This document shows, in pieces, positions 41,755 through 49,819 of a stretch of DNA of 64,000 bases. Position numbers and translations under genes: made by a program. A model generated the notes under the pieces. It worked only from the letters and a program-made list of their open reading frames with translations, was not told the DNA's origin and ran no database searches. Each line of letters begins with the position of its first letter. Positions within the stretch are counted from its first letter, which is position 1. This DNA is from CBDCCT01 sp965214995 (lineage in GTDB: Bacteria > Deinococcota > Deinococci > Deinococcales > Trueperaceae): contig CBDCCT010000002.1 of assembly GCA_965214995.1 (NCBI GenBank), positions 5,642,001 through 5,706,000 of the forward strand, written 5' to 3'.

Positions 41755-43979
41755 CCGACACCCTGACCAAACCCGCCCCCCACGACCCCCGCCCCGCCCC
41801 CCGCTGGACCGTGCGCCCGCCCGCGCCCCCCGAGGCGGTGCGGCGGCTCACGCGCGATCTGAGCATCCCGCCCCTTCTGGCGAGCGTGCTTTGGGGGCGC
41901 GGTTTACAGGACGAGGCGTTAGACTCGCTCAACCCGCCCTTTGAACTCACCAAGATTCCCGCACTTAAGGAGGCCGCGGAGAGGCTCGAGCACGCCCTGC
42001 GCCACAAGAAACGCATCCTCATCCACGGCGACTACGACGCCGACGGGATGAGCGGCACCGCGGTGCTGACGCTGGGCTTGCGCGCGTTGGGGGGCAACGT
42101 CACGCCGTTCTTGCCGAACCGCCTCACCGACGGCTACGGTGTTTCGCCGCGGCGCGTCGCGGAGCACTGCGAGAACGCCGACCTGTTCGTGACGGTGGAC
42201 TGCGGCATCAGCAACGGGCGCGAGGTGGAGGCGTTGCAGGCTGCGGGCGTCGAGGTCATTGTGACCGACCATCACCACCCCGGTCAGGTGTTGCCCCCGT
42301 GCCTGGTGGTTCATCCCACCCACGCACCCGAAGCGCGTCCCGGAAGGCCCGAACTCACCGGGGCGGGGGTAGCCTATCACCTTCTCTGGGCGCTCCACGC
42401 GCGGTTGGGGCTCGAGCCCCCCGCCGAATACAGCGACCTAGCCAGCATCGGCACCATCGCCGACGTCGCGCCGCTCATGGGCGAGAACCGCGCGCTCATT
42501 CAGGAAGGGCTCGCCCGGCTCGCGGACTCGAAGTGGCCGGGGCTGCGCGCCACGCTCTCGCGCACGCTCGCCTCGAGGGCACCGACGGCCCGAGATGTGG
42601 CCTTCGTGCTCGCCCCGCGCCTCAACGCGGCGGGGCGTTTGGGGGAGGCCGAGCTGGGCTTAGAACTCCTCACCACCGCCTCGGAGCGGCGCGCGCGTGA
42701 GCTGGCGGCCTATCTGGACGCCCGCAACGACGACCGCCGCAAGATTCAGGACGCGATGTTCAAAGAGGCGGTCGAACGTGCCGACCCGGACGCGCCCGCG
42801 CTGGTGCTCGAGCACCCCGACTGGCACCCCGGCGTGATGGGTATTGTCGCCAGCAAACTTTTGGAGCGCTTTTATAAACCCGTGTTCATCATCGCGCAGG
42901 GCAAAGGCTCAGTTCGCTCGACGCCGGGTATCTCAGCGGTTGAAGGGCTCTATCACGCCCAAGACCACTTAGAGCGCTTCGGCGGTCACTCGCAGGCGGC
43001 GGGCTTCGGCATTCTTGAAAAGAACGTTTCGAGCTTTCGGGAGAGCATCTTCGGCTATGTGAAGGGCTTCCCCACGCCGCGCCCGCTCGTCCTCTCCGAC
43101 GCGCTTTTAACAAGTTCGGACATCGACGCCGACCTCTACGGGGCGCTCTCGACGCTCGAGCCCTACGGCCAGGGCCACCCTGCGCCGCTTTTTGCGCTCA
43201 CCGACACCTTGGAGCACGCGCGGGCGGTGGGCAAGGAGGGCGCGCACCTGCAACTGCGCGTGGCGGGCGTCAAGGGCGTGTCGTGGGGGCGGGGCCATGA
43301 GGCGCGCGGCTTGAACGTAGGAAGTTCTGTGAACGCCGCGGTGAGCATCCGCGAGAACGAGTGGCAGGGCAAACGTTCTTTAGAATTTCTCGCCGAGGCG
43401 CTGCGGCCCGCTGAACCTTTGGGCTTTGAAACATCCTTGGACGCGCCCAACATCATCCGGGAACGCCCCCAGGAGAGCGTGCCGCGCTACGACGGCGGGC
43501 CGTTGGGGGAGGTCACGGACGCGCTCTGGCTCCGCGATGTGCCATTAGACGAAGGCGCGCCGTTGGAGACTACCCGCCCCCTTCACACGCTCGTCGCGTC
43601 GGGCGCAGTCCTTTATTTTGATTTGCGCGTGTCCGCGTTGGAAAGGCTCGAGACCCTGGCCGCCCGCTACCCCACCGTTAGAGAACTGCGCGGGGCTTTT
43701 GTCTACCTCTCGAGGGGCCAAGAACCGCCTTTTGAAGCCGTCAAGCTCGAGCTTTGTAAAAGAGCGTTGGAGGAACTCGAGCTTTTGGACGCGCGCGGCC
43801 GACCGCTTCGGGGGCAAAAGCGCGACCCCTACTCGTCCGACACGCTCCTCGCCGGGCTTTTGGAGCGTTACAAGCTGCGCACTTTCTTTAAGGCCTACCG
43901 CGGCTTTGACGACGCGGCCTTTGCGCACACGGTGGTGACGCTTTTTGGCGCGCCGTCTGCCAACTTGACTGATGGGTAG
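41751..43979 (+). CDS. recJ: Single-stranded-DNA exonuclease RecJ, with long C-terminal extension
   Basis: 742 residues from the GTG that overlaps lapA; the frame is open for 157 more codons upstream but those overlap lapA and look non-coding. The DHH domain shows IHGDYDADGMSGTA near residue 90, TVDCGISN and VTDHHHPG near 173; the DHHA1 domain has GGHSQAAGFG near 410; the OB-fold domain follows to about 555. RecJ degrades 5'-ended single strands in recombination and base-excision repair. Beyond residue about 560 there is an extra domain of about 180 residues (LHTLVASGAVLYFDLRVSA to YKLRTFFKAYRGFDDAAFA), as in Deinococcus RecJ. Confidence 0.93.
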   Translation: MTDTLTKPAPHDPRPAPRWTVRPPAPPEAVRRLTRDLSIPPLLASVLWGRGLQDEALDSLNPPFELTKIPALKEAAERLEHALRHKKRILIHGDYDADGMSGTAVLTLGLRALGGNVTPFLPNRLTDGYGVSPRRVAEHCENADLFVTVDCGISNGREVEALQAAGVEVIVTDHHHPGQVLPPCLVVHPTHAPEARPGRPELTGAGVAYHLLWALHARLGLEPPAEYSDLASIGTIADVAPLMGENRALIQEGLARLADSKWPGLRATLSRTLASRAPTARDVAFVLAPRLNAAGRLGEAELGLELLTTASERRARELAAYLDARNDDRRKIQDAMFKEAVERADPDAPALVLEHPDWHPGVMGIVASKLLERFYKPVFIIAQGKGSVRSTPGISAVEGLYHAQDHLERFGGHSQAAGFGILEKNVSSFRESIFGYVKGFPTPRPLVLSDALLTSSDIDADLYGALSTLEPYGQGHPAPLFALTDTLEHARAVGKEGAHLQLRVAGVKGVSWGRGHEARGLNVGSSVNAAVSIRENEWQGKRSLEFLAEALRPAEPLGFETSLDAPNIIRERPQESVPRYDGGPLGEVTDALWLRDVPLDEGAPLETTRPLHTLVASGAVLYFDLRVSALERLETLAARYPTVRELRGAFVYLSRGQEPPFEAVKLELCKRALEELELLDARGRPLRGQKRDPYSSDTLLAGLLERYKLRTFFKAYRGFDDAAFAHTVVTLFGAPSANLTDG

Positions 43980-44021
43980 GGTGTAACACCGCCACCCCTA
44001 CCTCTCATAAAACGCGTGCCA

Positions 44022-44027
44022 TACTCT
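44022..44027 (+). promoter_or_regulatory. Leaderless-type -10 element of the FAD/Fe-S dehydrogenase gene
   Basis: TACTCT lies 4 nt before the ATG and there is no ribosome-binding site, as at tpiA. No -35 element is convincing. Confidence 0.4.
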
Positions 44028-44031
44028 AGTC

Positions 44032-46965
44032 ATGACGCGCCCCGCCGAACACGCTCCCCACGCCCGGAATGACGCCGTTGACTTTAGGCATGATGCTGAT
44101 TTGTTGGAGCGCGTCGCCAACGAGCTCAAATGGAAAGTCGAGGGCGAGGTGCGTTTTGACGAGCGGGCTCGAGCGCTTTACGCGACCGACGCGTCTCCCT
44201 ATGAAATTAAGCCTTACGGCGTGGTGCTGCCTAAGACGGTTGAGGACATCGGGCACGTGTTGGAAACCGCCAACCGCCACGGCCTGCCCGTCCTGCCCCG
44301 CGGCGGCGGCACGAGCCTGGCGGGCCAGACGGTGGGCGAGGCCGTCGTGCTGGACGTGTCGAAGTACCTCACCGAGATTTTGGAGTTCAATCCCGAAGCG
44401 CGCCTTGTGCGGGTGCAGCCGGGGGTGGTGCGCGATACGCTGAATGCGTTCTTGAAGCCCCACAAGTTGCAGTTTACTCCGGACGTCTCGACCACGAACC
44501 GCGCCAACATCGGCGGGATGGTGGCGAACAACTCGGCGGGCACGAGGAGCATCAAGTACGGCAAGTCGGTGGACCAGGTCGTGAAAATGACGGTGATGCT
44601 TGCCGACGGCACCGTTACCGAGTTGCGGGAGCTGTCGGATGAGGAGCTCGGGGAGAAGCTCGAGCTGGACACGCTCGAGGGCAGCATCTACCGCACCGTC
44701 CATAAAATAATCACCGAACACGAAGATGAAATCGAGGCGCGCTTCCCCAAGGTGATGCGGCGCGTGGGCGGCTACAACTTGGATGAGTTGATAAGCGGCA
44801 AACCCTTCAACTTAGCCAAACTCGTCGCGGGCTCCGAGGGGACGCTGGCCGTCATTCTCGACGTGACCCTAAAGCTCGCCCCGGTGCCCAGCCACAAATG
44901 TTTGGCGCTCCTGCACTTCGACACGCTCCACAAGGCGCTCAGCGCGGTGAGGCACGTGAACAAACACGGCCCCTCCGCAGTCGAAATCATGGACGATGTG
45001 CTCTTTAACCTGGGTAAAAAGAACCCCAACTTAGAGCCCCTGCTGTGGTGGTTGGAGGGCGACCCCGCCGCCGTTTTGATGGTTGAGTTTGACAGCGAGA
45101 GCGAGGAGGAGATGCGAGCGGGGCTTGACAGGATGCAGGCCGACCCCGAGGTTTCCGCGCTGCGCTACCACACCCACCTCGCGCTGGGTATGAAAGAGCA
45201 GGCGGAGGTGTTCGAGTTTCGTAAAGGCGGCCTGGGCATCTACGCGACCATCCGTGGCGACGATAAACCCACCCCCTTTATCGAGGACCCGGCGATTCCG
45301 CCCGAAAATCTGCCCGACTACATCCCCGAAGTTTTAGAAGTCTGCAAAAAACACGGGGCCGAGGCGGTCATTTACGGCCACGCCTCGGTGGGCGTCATCC
45401 ACTGCCGCCCGCTGCTCGACCTCAAAACGGAAGCGGGGATTGAAAAGTTTCAGAAAATCAGCGAGGACACTTTTCAACTCGTTAAGAAGTACGGCGGCTC
45501 CTGGAGCGGCGAGCACGGCGACGGCCTGATTCGCTCGTACCAGAACCCGCACCTTTTCGGCCCGGTGTTGTACGAAGACTTCCGCGCCTTGAAGCGCGCT
45601 TTCGACCCCAAAGGGCTCATGAACCCCGGCAAGATTGTGGACGCGCCGCCCATGACCGAGAACTTGCGCTACGGGACGGACTATCAAGTTGAGCCCCTTC
45701 ACACCCACTTCGACTTTTCCAAAGACGGTGGGTTTCTGGGCGCGGTCGAGATGTGTACGGGCGTGGGCGCCTGCCGCAAAACGGACACGGGGACGATGTG
45801 CCCCTCCTATATGGCGACCCGCGACGAGGACCACTCCACCAGGGGCCGCGCCAACGCGCTCCGCGAGGCGATGAACGGGCGCTTGGCGGGCGGGCTCACC
45901 TCTAAAGAGGTTTACGACGTGCTCGACTTGTGTTTGGAGTGCAAGGCCTGCAAAGCCGAGTGCCCCAGTCAGGTCGATATGGCGAAGCTCAAGTACGAGT
46001 TTTTGCAGCACTATTATGATGAACACGGCACGCCTCTGGCCGCTCGAGCCCTCGGCCACGCCGCCACGGTGGCCCCCATAGGCCGCGCCTTAGCGCCCCT
46101 CGCCAACCGCCTGCTGCCCCTCAAGCCCGTGCGCTGGCTCATGGAAAAAACCGTCGGCGTGGACCGGCGGCGGGTCATGCCCTCTTACGCCCGGAGGTCG
46201 TTCGCGGGGTGGGTGAAGCAGCGTGAAGACGAGGTAGCGGAGGATAAACCTACCGTGGCCCTTTTTGCCGACACTTGGACGATGTACAACGAGCCCCAGG
46301 TGGGCGTCGCGGCGGTGAGGGTCTTAGAAGCCCTCGGCTACCAGGTCGAGCATGTTCCTTACCGCTGCTGTGGTCGCCCGCAGATTTCCAAAGGGCTTCT
46401 GAGAGAGGCGAAGAGGCTAGCACAGGAGAATGTTCAAGCGCTCTCCGGCTACGCGGAACGCGGGGTTCCGGTGGTGGGCTTAGAGCCCTCCTGCGTCACC
46501 GCTTTCGTGGACGACTACCGCGATTTGGTTCCCGGCGAGGCGACCGAGCGCGTCGCCCAAAACGTCAAGATGATTGACCAGTTTTTAGCCAAGGAGTGGA
46601 CTTCAGGCAGGCTCGAGCCCACCAAGACCTTTCACCCTAACGGCACCCCTTTGATGTTCCACGGGCACTGTCAGCAGCGGGCGGTGATTGGCTCGAGCCC
46701 CTCCAAAGCGGTGCTGAGTTGGGTCTCAAAACAAGTCTCCGAGGTTGATTCGGGCTGCTGCGGCATGGCGGGCTCGTTCGGCTACTCCCACCATGACGTG
46801 TCGATGGCGGTGGGTGAACGCCGCCTCTTCCCAGCGGCGAGAGCGCACGCAGGGGAAGTTGTCGCCTGCGGCTTTTCCTGCCGTCACCAGATTAAAGACG
46901 GTGCCGATAAAAGAGCCAAGCACGTCATAGAGGTGCTGGCGGAGGCGCTGCCTCATACGAGCTGA
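44032..46965 (+). CDS. FAD-linked D-2-hydroxyacid dehydrogenase with Fe-S and CCG domains (YdiJ-like)
   Basis: 977 residues. The N-terminal VAO-type FAD domain contains LPRGGGTSLAGQTVGEAVVLD near residue 90 and GGMVANNSAGTRSIKYG; the FAD-oxidase C-terminal domain reaches about 545. Two 4Fe-4S clusters follow: CTGVGAC with CPSYMATRDEDHSTRGRANAL near 575, and CLECKACKAECPSQVDM near 634. The last 230 residues have two CCG motifs (RCCGRPQISKG near 780, SGCCGMAGSFGYS near 909). This order matches E. coli YdiJ, a D-2-hydroxyglutarate dehydrogenase, and related D-lactate dehydrogenases. Electrons would go to the respiratory chain. The exact substrate is open. Confidence 0.88.
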   Translation: MTRPAEHAPHARNDAVDFRHDADLLERVANELKWKVEGEVRFDERARALYATDASPYEIKPYGVVLPKTVEDIGHVLETANRHGLPVLPRGGGTSLAGQTVGEAVVLDVSKYLTEILEFNPEARLVRVQPGVVRDTLNAFLKPHKLQFTPDVSTTNRANIGGMVANNSAGTRSIKYGKSVDQVVKMTVMLADGTVTELRELSDEELGEKLELDTLEGSIYRTVHKIITEHEDEIEARFPKVMRRVGGYNLDELISGKPFNLAKLVAGSEGTLAVILDVTLKLAPVPSHKCLALLHFDTLHKALSAVRHVNKHGPSAVEIMDDVLFNLGKKNPNLEPLLWWLEGDPAAVLMVEFDSESEEEMRAGLDRMQADPEVSALRYHTHLALGMKEQAEVFEFRKGGLGIYATIRGDDKPTPFIEDPAIPPENLPDYIPEVLEVCKKHGAEAVIYGHASVGVIHCRPLLDLKTEAGIEKFQKISEDTFQLVKKYGGSWSGEHGDGLIRSYQNPHLFGPVLYEDFRALKRAFDPKGLMNPGKIVDAPPMTENLRYGTDYQVEPLHTHFDFSKDGGFLGAVEMCTGVGACRKTDTGTMCPSYMATRDEDHSTRGRANALREAMNGRLAGGLTSKEVYDVLDLCLECKACKAECPSQVDMAKLKYEFLQHYYDEHGTPLAARALGHAATVAPIGRALAPLANRLLPLKPVRWLMEKTVGVDRRRVMPSYARRSFAGWVKQREDEVAEDKPTVALFADTWTMYNEPQVGVAAVRVLEALGYQVEHVPYRCCGRPQISKGLLREAKRLAQENVQALSGYAERGVPVVGLEPSCVTAFVDDYRDLVPGEATERVAQNVKMIDQFLAKEWTSGRLEPTKTFHPNGTPLMFHGHCQQRAVIGSSPSKAVLSWVSKQVSEVDSGCCGMAGSFGYSHHDVSMAVGERRLFPAARAHAGEVVACGFSCRHQIKDGADKRAKHVIEVLAEALPHTS

Positions 46966-47082
46966 TTCTCGCGGACTTTTTGCCCAAAGCGCCTCATCTG
47001 TAGCATGTCCTAACAAACACGAGCGAGTTTCCCTTTATAAATAGTGGAAATGTGCGTTTTTTACGCCGGTTAGGAAGGGAAA

Positions 47083-47571
47083 ATGGACAGAACCATACAA
47101 GGCACGAGCGCCCGCCGCTCTCAACAGACGGTCGCGTCTTACGCGACTTACGCCGAGGCGCAGCGGGCGGTGGATTATCTCTCGGACGAGAAGTTCTCCG
47201 TCGAGCACGTCGCCATCGTCGCGGAAGGGTTGCGTTTCGTCGAACAGGTCACGGGCAGGCTCAACTGGGGCCGCGCGCTCCTTAACGGCGCGTTGGGCGG
47301 CGCGGTCATCGGCGCGCTTATCGGCCTCTTTTTCGGGCTCTTTTCCGTGATCAATACGCTCGCAACCGCGCTCAGTCTCGCCTTTTGGGGGCTCCTCTTC
47401 GGCGCGGTGGTGGGCGCCATCGTCAGCGTCATCTCCTACGCCTTTACGGGCGGGCGGCGCGACTTTACCTCGGTGGGCGGGATGCAGGCCGAACGCTACA
47501 ACGTGATGGTAGATAATGACCAGGCCGACGAGGCGGCGCGGCTGCTCGAGGGGATGCCCGCCAGGACTTGA
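47083..47571 (+). CDS. General stress protein (YflT-like N-terminus, glycine-zipper membrane segment)
   Basis: 162 residues. Residues 16-60 (VASYATYAEAQRAVDYLSDE then FSVEHVAIVAEGL) match the heat-induced YflT/general stress protein domain. Residues about 65-120 form glycine-rich helices (LNGALGGAVIGALIGLFFGL, AFWGLLFGAVVGAIVS) of glycine-zipper type. The C-terminus (RYNVMVDNDQADEAARLLEG) resembles the end of DUF1269 proteins. Function unknown, likely stress-related and membrane-associated. GGAAGGGAAA before the ATG is the ribosome-binding site. Confidence 0.75.
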   Translation: MDRTIQGTSARRSQQTVASYATYAEAQRAVDYLSDEKFSVEHVAIVAEGLRFVEQVTGRLNWGRALLNGALGGAVIGALIGLFFGLFSVINTLATALSLAFWGLLFGAVVGAIVSVISYAFTGGRRDFTSVGGMQAERYNVMVDNDQADEAARLLEGMPART

Positions 47572-47634
47572 CGTAACTCAAGCTCAGAAGGATGGGGAGG
47601 TAGGGCGTCGTCTCTGCCCCCCACTTTTTCGTAT

Positions 47635-48192
47635 TTAGAGCGTGGAGAAAAGCTCAGCCAGAGGGAGCGTCCAGCCGGGCACAACTTCGCCACCGTTAAG
47701 GGTGTCTTCTTGCGTCAGGGTTTGAATATCGTTAAGACCGCGGTGAACCTTGACGGTCTTCGTTCTCGGGTCGGCCACGATAACCAAACGCGCGCCGCTT
47801 CCCAGCCAGCCCTTCACCTTCTCCTCCACCTCGCTGTAAAGATCACCCGGCGAGACCACCTCGACCGCCAAGTCGGGGGAGCCGGGGAAAAAACCTTCGG
47901 CTCTGGTGATGAGATTTAATCGCTCGGTTGACACGAACGCGACGTCGGGCGCGCGGACGGTGTCGGGGTTAGTAGTGAGGAGAAAACCTGTTTCGGCGGC
48001 GTATACCTTGCCAAGTTGCTTAGCTTTTACATGCTGCCCTAAAGAAAGAGCAACCTCGTGGGCTATAGAACCGTGTGTGTGTCCGGCGGGTGGCATCGTG
48101 CGCAGTTCTCCCTCCACGAGTTCGTGGCGCATGTGGTCTTCCGGAAGCCTCTCCAAATCCTCCGCTGTCATGAGGCGCGGTTTGGTTGTCAC
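47635..48192 (-). CDS. Uma2 family (DUF820) restriction-endonuclease-like protein
   Basis: 185 residues. The start MTAEDLERLPEDHMRHELVEGEL, HGSIAHEVALSLGQHV, the core RAPDVAFVSTERL and the acidic DLAVEVVSPGDLYSEVEEKVKGW followed by GARLVIVADPRTKTVKVHR fit the Uma2 PD-(D/E)XK nuclease fold, with Asp in PDVAF, Glu in VEVVSP and the VEEKVKGWL lysine as likely active-site residues. Such proteins are abundant in cyanobacteria and Deinococcota. Their biological role is unknown. A second copy is at 52586. Confidence 0.85.
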   Translation of the reverse strand: MTTKPRLMTAEDLERLPEDHMRHELVEGELRTMPPAGHTHGSIAHEVALSLGQHVKAKQLGKVYAAETGFLLTTNPDTVRAPDVAFVSTERLNLITRAEGFFPGSPDLAVEVVSPGDLYSEVEEKVKGWLGSGARLVIVADPRTKTVKVHRGLNDIQTLTQEDTLNGGEVVPGWTLPLAELFSTL

Positions 48193-48275
48193 CTTGTCCT
48201 CCTTGGCTCATTTTAACCTCTAAGCGTCACTTCTCCGCCCCCGCTTGAGCGGACAGTTCCCTCGAGCCTAAGCCT

Positions 48276-48830
48276 CTAAAGCTCCACCGCCCCTAACACC
48301 TCCCGGTAGAGCCTCGCCAGATCGTCAAGTTGGTAGTGCGCGTTGAGCCCGCTCGGGTTCGGCAGCACCCAGAGGGTCGTATCACCAATCTTCCGAGGCT
48401 GCTTTCCCGTCACCGCCTTGCGCTCCTCGAACGCCGTGCGGTAAGCGCCTATGCCGAGCACCGCCAAAACCCGCGGGCGGTACTCCTTTACCTTGCGCTC
48501 GAGCCCTCCCCGCCCCCCCCTCAGCTCCTCCGCCGAGAGTTCGTCCGCCCGCGCCGTGGCGCGCGCCACCACGTTGGTGATGCCGTAGCCGGTCTCCAAA
48601 AGCACCCCCCACTCCTCGGGCTTTAAGCGCCGCTCGGTAAAGCCCGCCCGGTGGAGCGTGGGCCAAAAGCGGTTGCCGGGCCGCGCGAAATGGTAGCCCA
48701 CGACGGCTGAATAAAGGCTCGGGTTGATGCCGCAAAAGAGCACTTTGAGCCCCGGAGCAATCACGTCGGGGACGACACCGTCTTTGGCGGCTAGCAACTC
48801 CTCCTGCGTGGGCTTATGGACGCGCCCCAC
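48276..48830 (-). CDS. mug: G/U mismatch-specific DNA glycosylase
   Basis: 184 residues of the uracil-DNA glycosylase superfamily (Mug/TDG). It excises uracil or thymine opposite guanine. The first active-site motif is LFCGINPSLYSAVVGYHFARPGNRFWPTL (catalytic Asn in GINPS), and the second is VLPNPSGLNAHY near residue 158. GVLLETGYGITNVVARAT is also conserved. It starts 4 nt after the HAD gene stop and is probably co-transcribed with it. Confidence 0.9.
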   Translation of the reverse strand: MGRVHKPTQEELLAAKDGVVPDVIAPGLKVLFCGINPSLYSAVVGYHFARPGNRFWPTLHRAGFTERRLKPEEWGVLLETGYGITNVVARATARADELSAEELRGGRGGLERKVKEYRPRVLAVLGIGAYRTAFEERKAVTGKQPRKIGDTTLWVLPNPSGLNAHYQLDDLARLYREVLGAVEL

Positions 48831-48834
48831 TCGC

Positions 48835-49698
48835 TTACTCCCCCTGGCTAAGTTTGCGCAGCGCGATCTGTTTGCAGACGCCTTCGACGGAAAGGATGAT
48901 TGAGCGCATCAGCTCCGAGTCCTCGCGGTAGTCCACGGGCGCTAGATTCTCCACCCGTCTGCCCGCGTGCATCTTTTCGTACCCCTCCCAAGCGTCCGTG
49001 TCGCCCTTGACGAGCCCCAGCGCGATACCCCCGTGCTCATTAAGAAGCGAAAAAGCGGGCATGTCGCTCGAGCCGTCCCCCAGATAAATCACCTGCGACA
49101 GGGGGATATAAAGCTCGTCTTGCGGCACGTCGCGGTAAACGTCGCTCGGGTGGACGCCCTCCTCTTGCGCGCCCAAGCCTTTGGAGAGTTGGAGCAGGTA
49201 ACGCGTTTTTTCGGGGTGGGTGACGAGTTGTTTTACGAAGCTGTATGCGCCGTCGTCACCATAGTGAAACTCGCAGCCCCACATCTGCTTGAACTCACCC
49301 GCGATTGCTGTGCCTTGAGCGATTTCCAAAATCCCCGCCGACAGAAGGTAAAACTCGACCGTAACGTCCGGCACCACGGCACGCGCCGCCTTTCTCACCC
49401 GGTCAAACATCTCGGGCACGCCCTCGAACAGCGTGATGTCGCGGCCGATGCTCTTTAAGAATTCTTTGGTGATGGTCGGGGCGTTGTCTTCTTTGGAGAG
49501 CTCGAGCAGCCGGTAAAAGCGCGCCAGGCTCTCGTCCCAGCCCTTTTCAAGAAGCGGCTCCACCCGCTCCCGCTTGAATTTGTCCGCGTCGTGCCCTAGA
49601 CGTTCTAAAAGCGCTCCGAAAGAGTCGGGGGCGAGCGTATCGTCAAAATCGAACACCAGGGCGACGCGGTTGTGGAAGGACTGGGTGGCGTGGATCAT
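48835..49698 (-). CDS. HAD superfamily phosphatase
   Basis: 287 residues. Motif I is VFDFDDTLAPDS near residue 15, motif II is the serine in FYLLSAG near 118, and motif III/IV is VIYLGDGSSDMPAFSLLNEHGG near 200. The long insertion between motif I and II (residues 25-100) is the cap. It is probably a small-molecule phosphatase; similarity to SerB-like enzymes is limited to the core motifs and no substrate can be assigned. The start ATG is 5' to the divergent GGDEF-EAL gene, with about 120 nt between. Confidence 0.8.
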   Translation of the reverse strand: MIHATQSFHNRVALVFDFDDTLAPDSFGALLERLGHDADKFKRERVEPLLEKGWDESLARFYRLLELSKEDNAPTITKEFLKSIGRDITLFEGVPEMFDRVRKAARAVVPDVTVEFYLLSAGILEIAQGTAIAGEFKQMWGCEFHYGDDGAYSFVKQLVTHPEKTRYLLQLSKGLGAQEEGVHPSDVYRDVPQDELYIPLSQVIYLGDGSSDMPAFSLLNEHGGIALGLVKGDTDAWEGYEKMHAGRRVENLAPVDYREDSELMRSIILSVEGVCKQIALRKLSQGE

Positions 49699-49806
49699 GG
49701 GTGAATTAAACCATTTTCACCTCTCGCGTCTCAAAAAAGGGCGAAAACGGTATGAAAAAGTCGTAAGTTTGGGAAGTTTGTAAGAGCGTTGTAAGAACGA
49801 AGCGCG

Positions 49807-49812
49807 TATCTT
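49807..49812 (+). promoter_or_regulatory. Leaderless-type -10 element of the GGDEF-EAL gene
   Basis: TATCTT is followed 7 nt later by the GTG start at 49820, with no ribosome-binding site. The box overlaps the TTG at 49811, which argues that the GTG is the real start. Confidence 0.4.
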
Positions 49813-49819
49813 GACCTAC